Assembly: GCF_000143415.4 (NCBI RefSeq)
Contig: NW_003314371.1
Coordinates: forward strand, 1-41,044
DNA length: 41,044 nucleotides
Reading direction: 5' to 3'
DNA from: Selaginella moellendorffii
Taxonomy: Eukaryota; Streptophyta; Lycopodiopsida; Selaginellales; Selaginellaceae
Below are positions 21,819 through 30,761 of this stretch, in pieces. The translations under genes and the position numbers were made by a program. Under the pieces are notes generated by a model, which saw only the letters and a list, made by a program, of their open reading frames with translations, was not told where the DNA came from and did not search any database. How positions within the stretch are numbered: position 1 is the first letter of the stretch; the number at the start of each line of letters is the position of its first letter.

Positions 21819-23589
21819 TTACGAGCTTTTCTTGCCAGACAGGAAGTGCTCCGCCACGATCCGTCTCTGGATCTTCCCCGTCGCGGTTCTCGGCAGCTCG
21901 TCCGCGAAGAACGTCCGGCGTGGGAGCTTGAACTGCGCCAGGTTCTTTTTGCAGAAGGCAAGGATGTCTTGCTCGGTGGCGGACTCGCCTTTGTGTAAAA
22001 CAACGGCCGCGTTCACCTGGAAAAGAGGGTCGTTTAATGAAACACTGCTTCTCAGGAGAAACGCTCTCACCACTTCTCCGTATTTTTCATCCGGCGCTGC
22101 AAATGCCACGGCTTCTGATACTGCCGGATGAGCGAGCAAGACGGCATCCACCTCGAGGGGCGAAATCTTTTCGCCTGCACAAAAGCTTTAGAGATGAAAA
22201 AAGAAAAGAACAAGGATCACACAAAGACGCACCTCCCTGATTGATGAGCTCTTTAATTCTCCCGGTTAAAGTTACGTAGCCATCCTCGTCGAGAAAGCCT
22301 CTATCTCCAGTATGAAACCAGCCGAAAGCGAAAGCCGTCTTGTTAGCCTCGGGATTGTCCTTGTACCCCGTGGTCACATTCGGGCCGCGGATGCAAACCT
22401 CTCCCTGCTTGGTCTTCTCCTGCTTCTCGCCATTGTCATCCAGAATAGCCAGCTCTATCCCCGTTGGCTTGCCTACAGTCCCCGGCTTGTGAGGCCCGTG
22501 AGAAGGTAAAGGATTGGACGTCATCTGGTGGCTCGCCTCCGTCATCGCATACGCCTCCAAAACCGGAGCCGAGAAAGCCTCTTCCAAGTTCGCAAGCACC
22601 GCCGGCGCCAGCGACGCGCTACAGCTCCGGATGAATCTCAGCTCCGGATACTCGGCCTCCGGATTGCTCTTGTGACGAGCCAGCAAAATCTGATGGACCG
22701 TTGGCACCGCCGAGTACCACGTAGCTCCATACTCCTTCACGTCCTTCCAAAAGGTGGCGGCCGAGAAGCGTCCAGCGGCTGGGAGAATGGCTGTCCCACC
22801 CGATGTCAGCGTCGAGAGCAAGCTACACATGAGGCCGTGGACGTGGAAGAGCGGCAGCACCACCACCGTCTTGTCAGTCACCGAGAGCTCGTAAGTTCCC
22901 ACGATATTCTTCACGGAGGAGGCGAGGTTGAACTGGGTGAGTGGCACCCCCTTGGGTCTGCTCGTAGTCCCGGAGGTGTGGAGGAAGAGGGTCACATCGC
23001 TTCCAACCGGATGTGGGAGATCCAGATCTTCCTTCTCGGAGTTTAGCTCGAGCCTGTTCTTGGGGGTGACTTCCACGATCAGAAAGCCCGTCTCTTCCTC
23101 TTTCCCCCAGTGGATTCCTGCCACTGGCAAGCCGAGCTGGTCAGCAGCCTCCTCGGCGCTCTTGTTTCCTTCCAGCCCTGGGACTAGCAGCAGCGACGAT
23201 CCAGCATCTTGCATAGAGAATCGAAACTCCTCCGGTGTGTAGGCGGAGTTCAAGGGAGCTGCGACGCAGCGGAGCTTGGCCACGGCCAAGAACACCACGA
23301 CGAACTGCCAGAGAAAAAGAAAATGCGAAATTTCGACACAGGATTGGCCCTATCCTCACGCGCTTACCTCGATCGTGTTGGGGAATGCGAGCGAGACGAG
23401 GTCGCCAGGATTCAATCCGGTGCGCTTGAGCTTGGACGCCGTGCGGAGAATCGCTGCCTGGAGCTCGGCGTGCGTGAGGCGCGGGCCTCCGGAGGCGATC
23501 AATGCATCGCTGTCCGGCTCCAGTGAGGCGCCGTCGACGAGGAGTTCGATCAGCGTGAGATTTCCATCCGAGGGAGTTGTGGCGGCCAT
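21819..23589 (-). CDS. AAE3: AAE3-like oxalyl-CoA synthetase
   Basis: Acyl-activating (ANL) enzyme, 531 aa, exons 23589-23368, 23304-22233, 22174-22071 and 22016-21819; introns 63, 58 and 54 nt. The closest family I recognise is plant AAE3 (oxalate-CoA ligase), which uses ATP and CoA to activate oxalate for its breakdown. Adenylation motifs: the phosphate-binding TSGTTSRPKG, the A5-like AYAMTEASHQM, GWFHTGDRGFLDEDGY with the ATP-ribose Asp, GRIKELI at the hinge, and the catalytic Lys in TATGKIQRR. AAE3 signatures include SLAFPNTIE near the N-terminus and GEKISPLEVDAVL. I place the third intron between YGEV and VNAAVV by comparison with the family; it has no stop and a length divisible by three. 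Start MAATTPSDG at 23589 was preferred over an upstream in-frame codon. Substrate preference is inferred from family similarity. Confidence 0.88.
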
Positions 23590-23751
23590 TGCTAGATCGA
23601 AGAGACGAACACTACACGTGTCACGCAAGAACCCTATGTTCTAAAAGGTAAATAAACCCTATGTGACGGCATATACCATAATGTGACAGAATATACTACA
23701 ACAGCGATTTTAGGGTTCTATAGTTTTAAAAATTTGAATGATAATTTTTAG
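23590..23751. promoter_or_regulatory. Shared divergent promoter, AAE3 / PPR
   Basis: 162 bp between the divergent start codons. It contains gattttagggttc (23706-23718) and gtgacagaatatac (about 23684-23697); read on the minus strand these give CCCTAAAAT ... GTAGTATATTCTG, similar to the hairpin repeat at 10588-10637. Confidence 0.5.
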
Positions 23752-25365
23752 ATGCTCGATCGCCATGCGTCCTTGGACCTCGTAGATCCTCCCAATTCTT
23801 CCTTGCATGGTCTCCATTCGCGCATCGATCCATCCAATCGATCTCGCCCTGACGCCTTCGCGGGCAACAAGCTCATCCAGATGCACGGCAAGCGCGGCAG
23901 CGTCGAGGAGGCGCGCCGCGTCTTCGATTCGATCCAATCCAAGGATGATTACTCCTGGGCGATGATGATTCACGCCTACGCGCGCAACGCCCGGATGGAT
24001 CACGCGCAGCAGCTCTTCGACGCGATGCCGCGGCGCAACCTCGTGTCCTGGACCGCGATGCTCAGCGGCTATGCCCGGATCGGTCATCTCGAGCGCGCCA
24101 AGGGATTCTTCGATTCCATGCCGGAGCACGGCCTCCACTCCTGGACGGCGATGCTCACAGCCTACGCGATCCACAGCCAGCTCCTCGCGGCCGCCAAGAT
24201 CTTCGCGGCCATGGAGGAGCGCGATCGGGTCTCGTGCACGGCAATGCTCTCGGCGTACGCCAAGAACGGGCGCCTCCGCGAGGCGAAGAAGATCTTCGAC
24301 GCGATGCCCGAGTGGGATCTGGTGACGCGCGACGCGATGCTCGCGGCATTTGCCGACGCTGGGCAACTGGATCGCGCAGAAAGGCTGTTCGAATCCATGG
24401 AGGAGGCCGATCTTGTGGCCTGGACTTCGATTCTCACTGCCGCAGGAGCCACGGGGCGCGTCGCTAGCGTCAAGAAGATCTTCGATCAAATGCCCGAGAG
24501 CGATCTTATCTCCTGGACCGTGATGCTGGATGCATTTGCCCAGAACGGGCATTTGGAGGAGGCCAAGCTCTTCTTTGATAGAATGCCCGAGCACACGATC
24601 TTCGCGTGGACGACGATGCTCAACGCGCTCGCCCAGCATGGATACCTCGACGAGGCAAAGCTTCTCTTCGATCGAATGCCACACAGAGATCGCTTCGCCA
24701 CGACCTCGATGCTCGTCGCGTATGCCCACAACGGGCATCTGTGCGAGGCGCGCGAGATATTCGATTCCATCCACGGCAAATCGCTCGTCCCGGAGACGGC
24801 GATGGTGTCCGCCTACGCGCGTGCCGGCAAGCTCCGCCTCGCCGAGCGCCTCTTCGATCAGATGCAAGAGCGCAGCATCGTCTCCTGGAACGCGATGCTC
24901 GCGGGCTACTCCCACAATGGCCGCTCCATCGCCCTCTTCGCGGCGATGAATCTCACGGAGTTCCCAGACGAGATGTCGCTGTGCTGCGCGCTGCTGGGTT
25001 GCGCCCACCTCGGAGATCTCCATCGCGGTTGGGAGTTCTTCGTGGCTATGGCGATGGATTTTGTTCTAGCGCCGCGCAAGGAGCACTACTGCTGTATGGT
25101 GAGCCTCCTGGGGCGCGCCGGGCATCTCGCCCACGCCGAGGAGCTCCTCCACTCCATGCCCTTTGTGCCCGAGGCGCTGGATTGGACGTGTTTGCTCAGC
25201 GCTTGCCACGCCCACCGCGACGCCGAGCTCGGGGCTAAAGCCGCCAAGCTCGTGATTGGCATGGATCCACACCATGGCGCTGCCTACGTGCTCCTTACCA
25301 ACACGCATCGATCGAGGGCGCTTAGAGGGCGATTGGATTCTTGTTCGATCGATCAAGTGGATTGA
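23752..25365 (+). CDS. PPR protein, upstream copy (S-type arrays)
   Basis: Intronless, 537 aa. It is a pentatricopeptide-repeat protein with about 13-14 motifs, nearly all of 31 residues with the pattern (L/I)VSWTAMLxAYAxNGHLxxAKxxFDxMPE, that is, an S-motif array. A final S2/E1-like segment follows (CCMVSLLGRAGHLAHAEELL, then ALDWTCLLSACHAH, then AAYVLLTN). PPR proteins bind organellar RNA one base per motif and in lycophytes act mainly in RNA editing. There is no DYW deaminase domain: after LLTN the last 21 residues are unlike the family, so the C-terminus is truncated. The ATG at 23752 is used; an obvious organelle transit peptide is not clear. The stop is 6 nt before the next PPR start. 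Unpaired code residues at motif position 5 are mostly Thr. Confidence 0.9.
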   Translation: MLDRHASLDLVDPPNSSLHGLHSRIDPSNRSRPDAFAGNKLIQMHGKRGSVEEARRVFDSIQSKDDYSWAMMIHAYARNARMDHAQQLFDAMPRRNLVSWTAMLSGYARIGHLERAKGFFDSMPEHGLHSWTAMLTAYAIHSQLLAAAKIFAAMEERDRVSCTAMLSAYAKNGRLREAKKIFDAMPEWDLVTRDAMLAAFADAGQLDRAERLFESMEEADLVAWTSILTAAGATGRVASVKKIFDQMPESDLISWTVMLDAFAQNGHLEEAKLFFDRMPEHTIFAWTTMLNALAQHGYLDEAKLLFDRMPHRDRFATTSMLVAYAHNGHLCEAREIFDSIHGKSLVPETAMVSAYARAGKLRLAERLFDQMQERSIVSWNAMLAGYSHNGRSIALFAAMNLTEFPDEMSLCCALLGCAHLGDLHRGWEFFVAMAMDFVLAPRKEHYCCMVSLLGRAGHLAHAEELLHSMPFVPEALDWTCLLSACHAHRDAELGAKAAKLVIGMDPHHGAAYVLLTNTHRSRALRGRLDSCSIDQVD

Positions 25366-25371
25366 GAATTG

Positions 25372-27093
25372 ATGACTCTCTCGCAGGGAATGATGATCAT
25401 CGAGGCTAACAACAGCATTCCTCTCGATCGGGATGCCTGCATTGAGCTCATCCAGTCGTGCCGGAGCCTCGCCATGGCATCGATCGCGCATTCTAAATCC
25501 CAGCATCTCTTCCACAGCGATTCCTTCGTGAGGAATCAGATGATCCGGGCGTATGGGCGGTGCGGCGACGCATCGCGCGCTCGAGATATCTTCGATTCCT
25601 CGCCGGCAAACAGGGATCGATTCTCGTGGGGTCTTCTTCTCGCAGCATATGCCCATAATGGGCATCTTGAGCTTGCAAAAGAAACCTTTGATTCCATGCC
25701 CCGGCACAACCTCGTCGCCTGGACGACGATGCTAGCAGCGTTTTCTAATCGTGGACACGTGGCAGAATCTAAGCGGTTGTTTGACTCAATGCTAGAACGA
25801 AATATTCTGTCGTGGACCGCTATGCTTTCTGCATATGCCCAGGCCGGAAATCTAGAAAGCGCCAAGTCCTTGTTTGATTCCATGCCCGAGCACGATCTAG
25901 TCGCTTGGAATGCCCTTCTTTCGGCATATTCTATCAACGGGAATCTTCACGGCGCAAAGCGCATGTTTGATTCTATGAAGGAGAAAGACGTTGTGTCGTG
26001 GAACGCGATGCTTCACGCATATGCCCAATCAGGGCATATTGATCAAGCAATAGGGATCTTTAAGAACACTCCAATGCAATCCTTGGTATCTTGGACGACG
26101 ATTCTTGTGGCATATTCGCAAGCCGCGCTCTTGGATAAAGCAAAAGGGCTGTTTGACAAGATGCCGGAGTGGGATATAGTCTCTTGGAATGCTATTCTAT
26201 CAGCATATGCCCGGAGTGGGCGTGTCAAGGAGGCAAAGAGGCTGTTTGATGGAATGGAGGAGAAGGATCTAGCGTCGTTCATAACCATGGTGACGGCATA
26301 TGCTGCTAACGGACATTTGGAGGAGGCCAAGGTCTTTCTTGACGGAATGGCACAATGGGACATTGTCACGGTGACGGCGCTGCTAACGGCATATGCTGAG
26401 AGAGGGTATCTGGAAGATGCTAAGCGCTTGTTCGATGGCATTGAGAATCCAGACCACATTCTCTGGGCAGCAATGCTTAACGCATATTCCCAAAACGGGT
26501 ATCTCGCCGAAGCGCTAGAGCTCTTTCGAATGATACCCGAGCACAACAATTTCCTCTCCATTGCGATGCTCGTAGCATATGCCCAACGTGGGCATCTAAA
26601 TCTCGCGATCTCTATATTTGATCGCCTACCGGAGAGGAACTTGATTGCCTGGAACGCGATCCTAGCATCATGCGTCAACAACGGACGATGCGAGGTTGCG
26701 GTTGAAAGCTTTCACTCGATGAAGCTCGTGGATGTCCCGGATGAGATGAGCTTCATGTGTGTTCTTGCGGGTAGTGAGCTCCAGTCGAGCGTCAGCTCCT
26801 TCCTCTCGATGATTACGGACTTTAACATCGCGCCGAGCAAGCAGCACTATTCTTGCGTCATTGATCTCCTCGCGCGATCCGGGCACTTGAGCCACGCCAA
26901 AGATCTCATCACAAACATGCCATTTGTTCCAGATGCTCTCGACTGGAGATCTTTACTCGCTGCTTGCAAGAGCTCCAACAATCCGGGACTGGGAATCCAC
27001 GCCACGAAACAAGTCGTGAGTTTGGAGCCTAGAGATTCGTCGCCTTACATGCTCCTGGCGAACTTGACCACCGAAAACCAGGAACTTCTCTAA
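25372..27093 (+). CDS. PPR protein, downstream copy (S-type arrays)
   Basis: Intronless, 573 aa, closely related to the PPR gene just upstream (tandem duplicate). After an N-terminal segment like those of plant PLS-class proteins (DACIELIQSCRSLAMASIAH, then VRNQMIRAYGRCGDASRARD), about 12 consecutive 31-residue S motifs follow (for example LVAWNALLSAYSINGNLHGA). The array closes with HYSCVIDLLARSGHLSHAKD, ALDWRSLLAACKSSNN and SPYMLLANL, then stops, so it too lacks the rest of the E domain and the DYW deaminase. It would need a DYW partner in trans for editing. Only 6 nt (25366-25371) separate its ATG from the upstream stop, leaving no room for a promoter. Its 3' end is partly duplicated at 29735-30470. 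Confidence 0.9.
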   Translation: MTLSQGMMIIEANNSIPLDRDACIELIQSCRSLAMASIAHSKSQHLFHSDSFVRNQMIRAYGRCGDASRARDIFDSSPANRDRFSWGLLLAAYAHNGHLELAKETFDSMPRHNLVAWTTMLAAFSNRGHVAESKRLFDSMLERNILSWTAMLSAYAQAGNLESAKSLFDSMPEHDLVAWNALLSAYSINGNLHGAKRMFDSMKEKDVVSWNAMLHAYAQSGHIDQAIGIFKNTPMQSLVSWTTILVAYSQAALLDKAKGLFDKMPEWDIVSWNAILSAYARSGRVKEAKRLFDGMEEKDLASFITMVTAYAANGHLEEAKVFLDGMAQWDIVTVTALLTAYAERGYLEDAKRLFDGIENPDHILWAAMLNAYSQNGYLAEALELFRMIPEHNNFLSIAMLVAYAQRGHLNLAISIFDRLPERNLIAWNAILASCVNNGRCEVAVESFHSMKLVDVPDEMSFMCVLAGSELQSSVSSFLSMITDFNIAPSKQHYSCVIDLLARSGHLSHAKDLITNMPFVPDALDWRSLLAACKSSNNPGLGIHATKQVVSLEPRDSSPYMLLANLTTENQELL

Positions 27094-27400
27094 GATCTCG
27101 ACGGAGCCGCTTTCATTATTATCCAGATGAGCTGAAACGAGCTCGATCCGCTTATGGAGAATCTAAGTGTTGCAACTATCTCTTTTTGTTGATGCTGTTA
27201 AGAGGCAAAATTCGGCTAAACAAACAAAGCTTTCTTCTTCTGAGCAATGGCTGGGACTTTTTTTTCTCTTCTCCTACAAAAGAGGAGGTGAAGCTGACAC
27301 TGAACAACATTTGAAACGGGGCCTGGCACATCACCCCCAGGTAGTTGTCGTCCTCCAGCCGGTAGCATGACTTCTTGTGGAGAACTTTGTCCAAGGAGTG
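27094..27400 (-). pseudogene. Duplicated 3' fragment of the gamma-CA gene
   Basis: Downstream of the second PPR gene, 27094-27400 matches 30450-30890, the region that joins the PPR relic to the intact gamma-carbonic anhydrase gene. The portion 27315-27395, on the minus strand, corresponds to the last gamma-CA exon (intact protein: CYQLEEDNYLGVMRQAPFQM); here it reads CYRLEDDNYLGVMCQAPFQM before diverging. The intervening motif aaattcggctaaacaaacaa is also shared. It is a fragment with no upstream exons. Confidence 0.85.
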
Positions 27401-28649
27401 GGGTTTAGATTAGAAAGAGAACAAACTAACAATCTCAACATCACCCCACAAGAATACAGGCCGATGAACACAGGAAGTTAATGGAAACACAGACCTTGGT
27501 GCAAGCTGGCTATTTATTGCGGACCTGTAGCAAAGTGTAGCACTTAAAAATAAAGAAGAAACAAAAATAAACCTAATTTAAAAAGTGCTCCAGACATTCT
27601 CTTTAAGACCTTCTGGGACTTGGAATCACAGCCTTAAAAAAACTCTTCCATCATGTGCACAATTTTCACTCTCAATATATAGATCTCATCAAATTCACAA
27701 CCACGTTTCAATAACTCAAACACCTTAATATTACAAACTAGCTAGATTTTCAAATAGTTTTATCATTTGAAAATTATTTTCACAACAATTTCTTGTCCTT
27801 TTTATGAAGAGTTTCTGAGCAAAGCTTGCCACTCCAATAGAATTGGAGTTTTGTGCAAAGCCATTGCTCTTGTTCTTGTGGCTGAAGCAATATCTACAGC
27901 AATATGAATTTACTTGGTGTTTAAGAAAGTTTATAATTTATAAATACAAAGCTGCATCACTTTGCTCCAATGGAAGAAGAACATGTTCCCATCACATTAG
28001 CTCAATGCATAAAGATAGAATGGGATCAACTAATAACTTTAAGCCTGAAGGCCAAATTTTGCTAGGAGTATGCTCAATGCCTCTAGGCTGTTAAAAACCA
28101 AGAGATTGCCTTAGCAAGGGCAGGGCCTGTGAGGCATATGAAGCACAAGACTACACTGGCCACAGGCCTTCCAAATGGACAAATGCATGATCAAGTTTAT
28201 AGCCAATTGCTATCACCAAGGATGTCCAACTTGATCCTAGCTCAGCAGCTCAACATTGGTAGAAATTCTCTAGACAAGTTTTCAATTTTTATGGCAACAA
28301 CTATATACATATATATGCATAGAATAAGCGAACATAACTAGGCATATAGGTGAACTTGAGTTCAAGTTTTTATTATTATAAATGGTGTTGAGTTAAGCTT
28401 TTGACCTCATCCTTTCATGCCAAGTGTGATTTTGAGGTGTCTCTCCTTTGTTTTATATTTATTTATCTTTCTTCTATTTTTTTAATTTTTATTCTACTTC
28501 ATCCTTTTACTTTTGTTTTCATTACTTTTATCCCTCTATTATTTTTTTTTCATATTTTCATTTTGCTCCTCTATTCCATTTTTAAATCCTTCAACAATCT
28601 TTATGTTTTAGTAGTTAACCAAGTTAAGAAAGAGTATGCTAATCTTTTC
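27401..28649. other. AT-rich transposon-like spacer
   Basis: Low-GC sequence without a convincing gene. The frames at 27843-28094, 28129-28341 and 28401-28718 are not recognised; the last is a T-rich hydrophobic artefact. The downstream neighbour is a gypsy reverse-transcriptase relic, so some of this is likely upstream gag-pol sequence decayed beyond recognition. Confidence 0.4.
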
Positions 28650-29165
28650 GACTTTAACCTCTTGTCTAGGGCCAAGATTATAATGCATCATCCTATTCCA
28701 ATTCAGGATAGTTGTTGAATTAAAGTTCTTGTTTAGCGTTAGTCATTGAAAAAGATCAAGATTTTATACATAAATGTTAAAGAGATGTTAAAGAAAGGTG
28801 TTATCTGAAAATTTCAAAATCATTGAGCGTATGAACATTATCTTATGACAAAGTCTAATGGGAGTATTCAATTTTACATTGACCATTGTCCATTAAACAA
28901 GATGATTATCTCAGATGGTATACCTTCTTCTTTACACTGCTAATTTATTGAATCATCTGAGTTGGTTCACTAAGTTAAATTTTGTTTCTAGGTCTTTACA
29001 AATGTTAATGGTTAAGGAAAATGTTCCCAAAGCTACATTTTGTACACCATTTAGTTTGTACAAGTTTTTAGTAATGTTGTACAACTTCTATCATCATCCA
29101 ACTATAGAGTACAATGTGAATAAAATAATACTAGTTTCATTTTCCCAATTTTACAGTATATAAAT
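28650..29165 (+). pseudogene. Ty3/gypsy reverse transcriptase relic
   Basis: Plus-strand frames resemble a gypsy reverse transcriptase. KEMLKKGVI and then KSNGSIQFYIDHCPLNKMII (about 28780-28910) match the pattern EMLxxGVI ... KKKDGSWRFCVDYRALNKxTI. WFTKLNFVSRSLQ and VKENVPKATFCTPFSLYKFL (about 28965-29070) match YFTKLDLRSGYHQ ... EDIPKTAFRTxxGHYEFLVM. The catalytic YxDD region is not recognisable. Stops and frameshifts are frequent and the sequence is strongly AT-biased. Confidence 0.7.
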
Positions 29166-29734
29166 AGGCTTTTTGCTTAATGGAAGGGATCGTTTGTGGC
29201 AAGTTAGATTACAAGTTTATGAAGTTTAATTTAATAAGCCAATTCTTTAAAATTTTTATATGTGCAATAATTAAAAGGCTTCATAGAAAGGGATTAGGAA
29301 TAATTGGCACCATCTACAAATACATTAGTGCTTTTTCTTAATGTTTTTTTAAATCTTGGTCAATCAATTAAAGAACCTTAATTGCCTTCCATTTTTCTAA
29401 AGAAAAAGGGATAATATGAGGTCCAAATGTACAATTATAATGCCATATATTGGACCATTTTTTCTTATATATAAACTAAGGTATTTGGGTTAATTAAATA
29501 TGCATATTTTTATATTTCATTTCCATATTCCATACACTCACAAAGGCAATTATATGCTTGAGATCTTGGGATATAATACTCTTTCTAGCAATCTTAGGAT
29601 GCAAAACTTTTTCTAGCATTAGAGAGTTGGGTAGAGATTGTTTTCCCTAGATCCAGCAATATATAGGTGTGGAAATTGACTTTCCCAACACAAGCATCTA
29701 AATCTTCTAATTTCTATATAGAAATTTAATCATG
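29166..29734. other. AT-rich spacer
   Basis: Very AT-rich sequence between the reverse-transcriptase relic and the PPR fragment. No gene or RNA is recognised. Confidence 0.4.
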
Positions 29735-30470
29735 GAATGCAATCCTAGCATCCTGCATGAACAATGGATATTCTCCAAGATCTTTTAGAAATGGCTAACA
29801 CTCTCTATACATTCTTACCTTAAAATGTGTAAGAACCCATTACCCATTAACCATTGTGGAGGAGAAATATTTAAGTTCACTATACCAAGAATGATGATTC
29901 TTTCTATAATAAGAATCTTATTTCAATTTTGATGATTTGTATTTTGTTAAATATGTTTTAAGTGCAAATAACCTCTATATAAACACAGAAGCACAAGTGA
30001 AAATATAATCACAAATATATTAGGAGAAATTTAAGGTGCTTAAACCTTGACAGTGAAGAGAGGGTATCTGGAAGGTTCCAAGCATCTGTTTGATAAACGG
30101 GTATCTTGCTGAGAGCATGATACCTTTGCAATATATGCCCCACACGGGCATCTAGATCTTGCGATTTCCACGTTTGATTGCCTACTGGAATGCGATCCTG
30201 GCATCGTGTGTCAACAATGGACGATGTGAGGTCGCGATCGAAAGCTTCGATCTCCCGGATCGTGTTCCGGTCGAGCATCTCGATGAACTTTAGCAGAGCA
30301 AGCAGCACTATGCGTGATCAATCTCCTCTCACGATCTGGGCACTTGGGCCAGGTTAAAGATCTCATCACAAACATGCCATTTGTTCCAGACGCAGATCCT
30401 TGAATCCACGCCACGAAACAAGTCGTGAGTTTGGAGCCTGGAGATTCGTCGCCTTAACATGCTCCTGGCG
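29735..30470 (+). pseudogene. Decayed 3' fragment of the downstream PPR gene
   Basis: Blocks of this stretch match the 3' part of the PPR gene at 25372-27093. 29735-29770 (tggaatgcaatcctagcatc ...) matches 26651-26680. 30058-30078 (agagagggtatctggaag ...) matches 26400-26418. 30130-30240 matches 26570-26710, including gggcatcta and gcgatcctggcatcg. 30355-30390 (aagatctcatcacaaacatg ...) matches 26900-26935. 30410-30490 matches 27000-27085. Deletions and shifts separate the blocks, and the first block has C-to-T and G-to-A changes. It is non-functional. Confidence 0.85.
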
Positions 30471-30761
30471 AACTTGACCACGAAAACCAGGAGCTTCTCT
30501 GAGATCTCGGAGGAGCCCGAGTGGATTCTTTTCTTGTCTTTCGTTATTATCCAGATGAATGGATCGAACTGAGCTGAAACGAGCTCGATCCACTTATGAA
30601 AAATCGAAGTGTGCTGACTGTGTCTCTTTGTGTTGATGATGTTGGGAGGAAAAATTCGGCCAAACAAACAAAGTTTTCTTCTTCTGAACAATGGTGGGAC
30701 TGTTTTTTCTCTTCTCCTGCAAAAGAGTAATCTCGAGAGAAAAATAGCGAAGCTCTCGAGC

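Noticed and set aside
23710-25023. Long minus-strand frame (437 codons) opposite the first PPR gene
   Set aside because: It mirrors the 93-nt periodicity of the PPR motifs on the other strand; the plus frame has the real PPR consensus.
28401-28718. Hydrophobic frame of 105 codons (Phe/Leu/Ile-rich)
   Set aside because: It is generated by a T-rich low-complexity stretch beside the gypsy relic; not membrane-protein-like beyond base composition.
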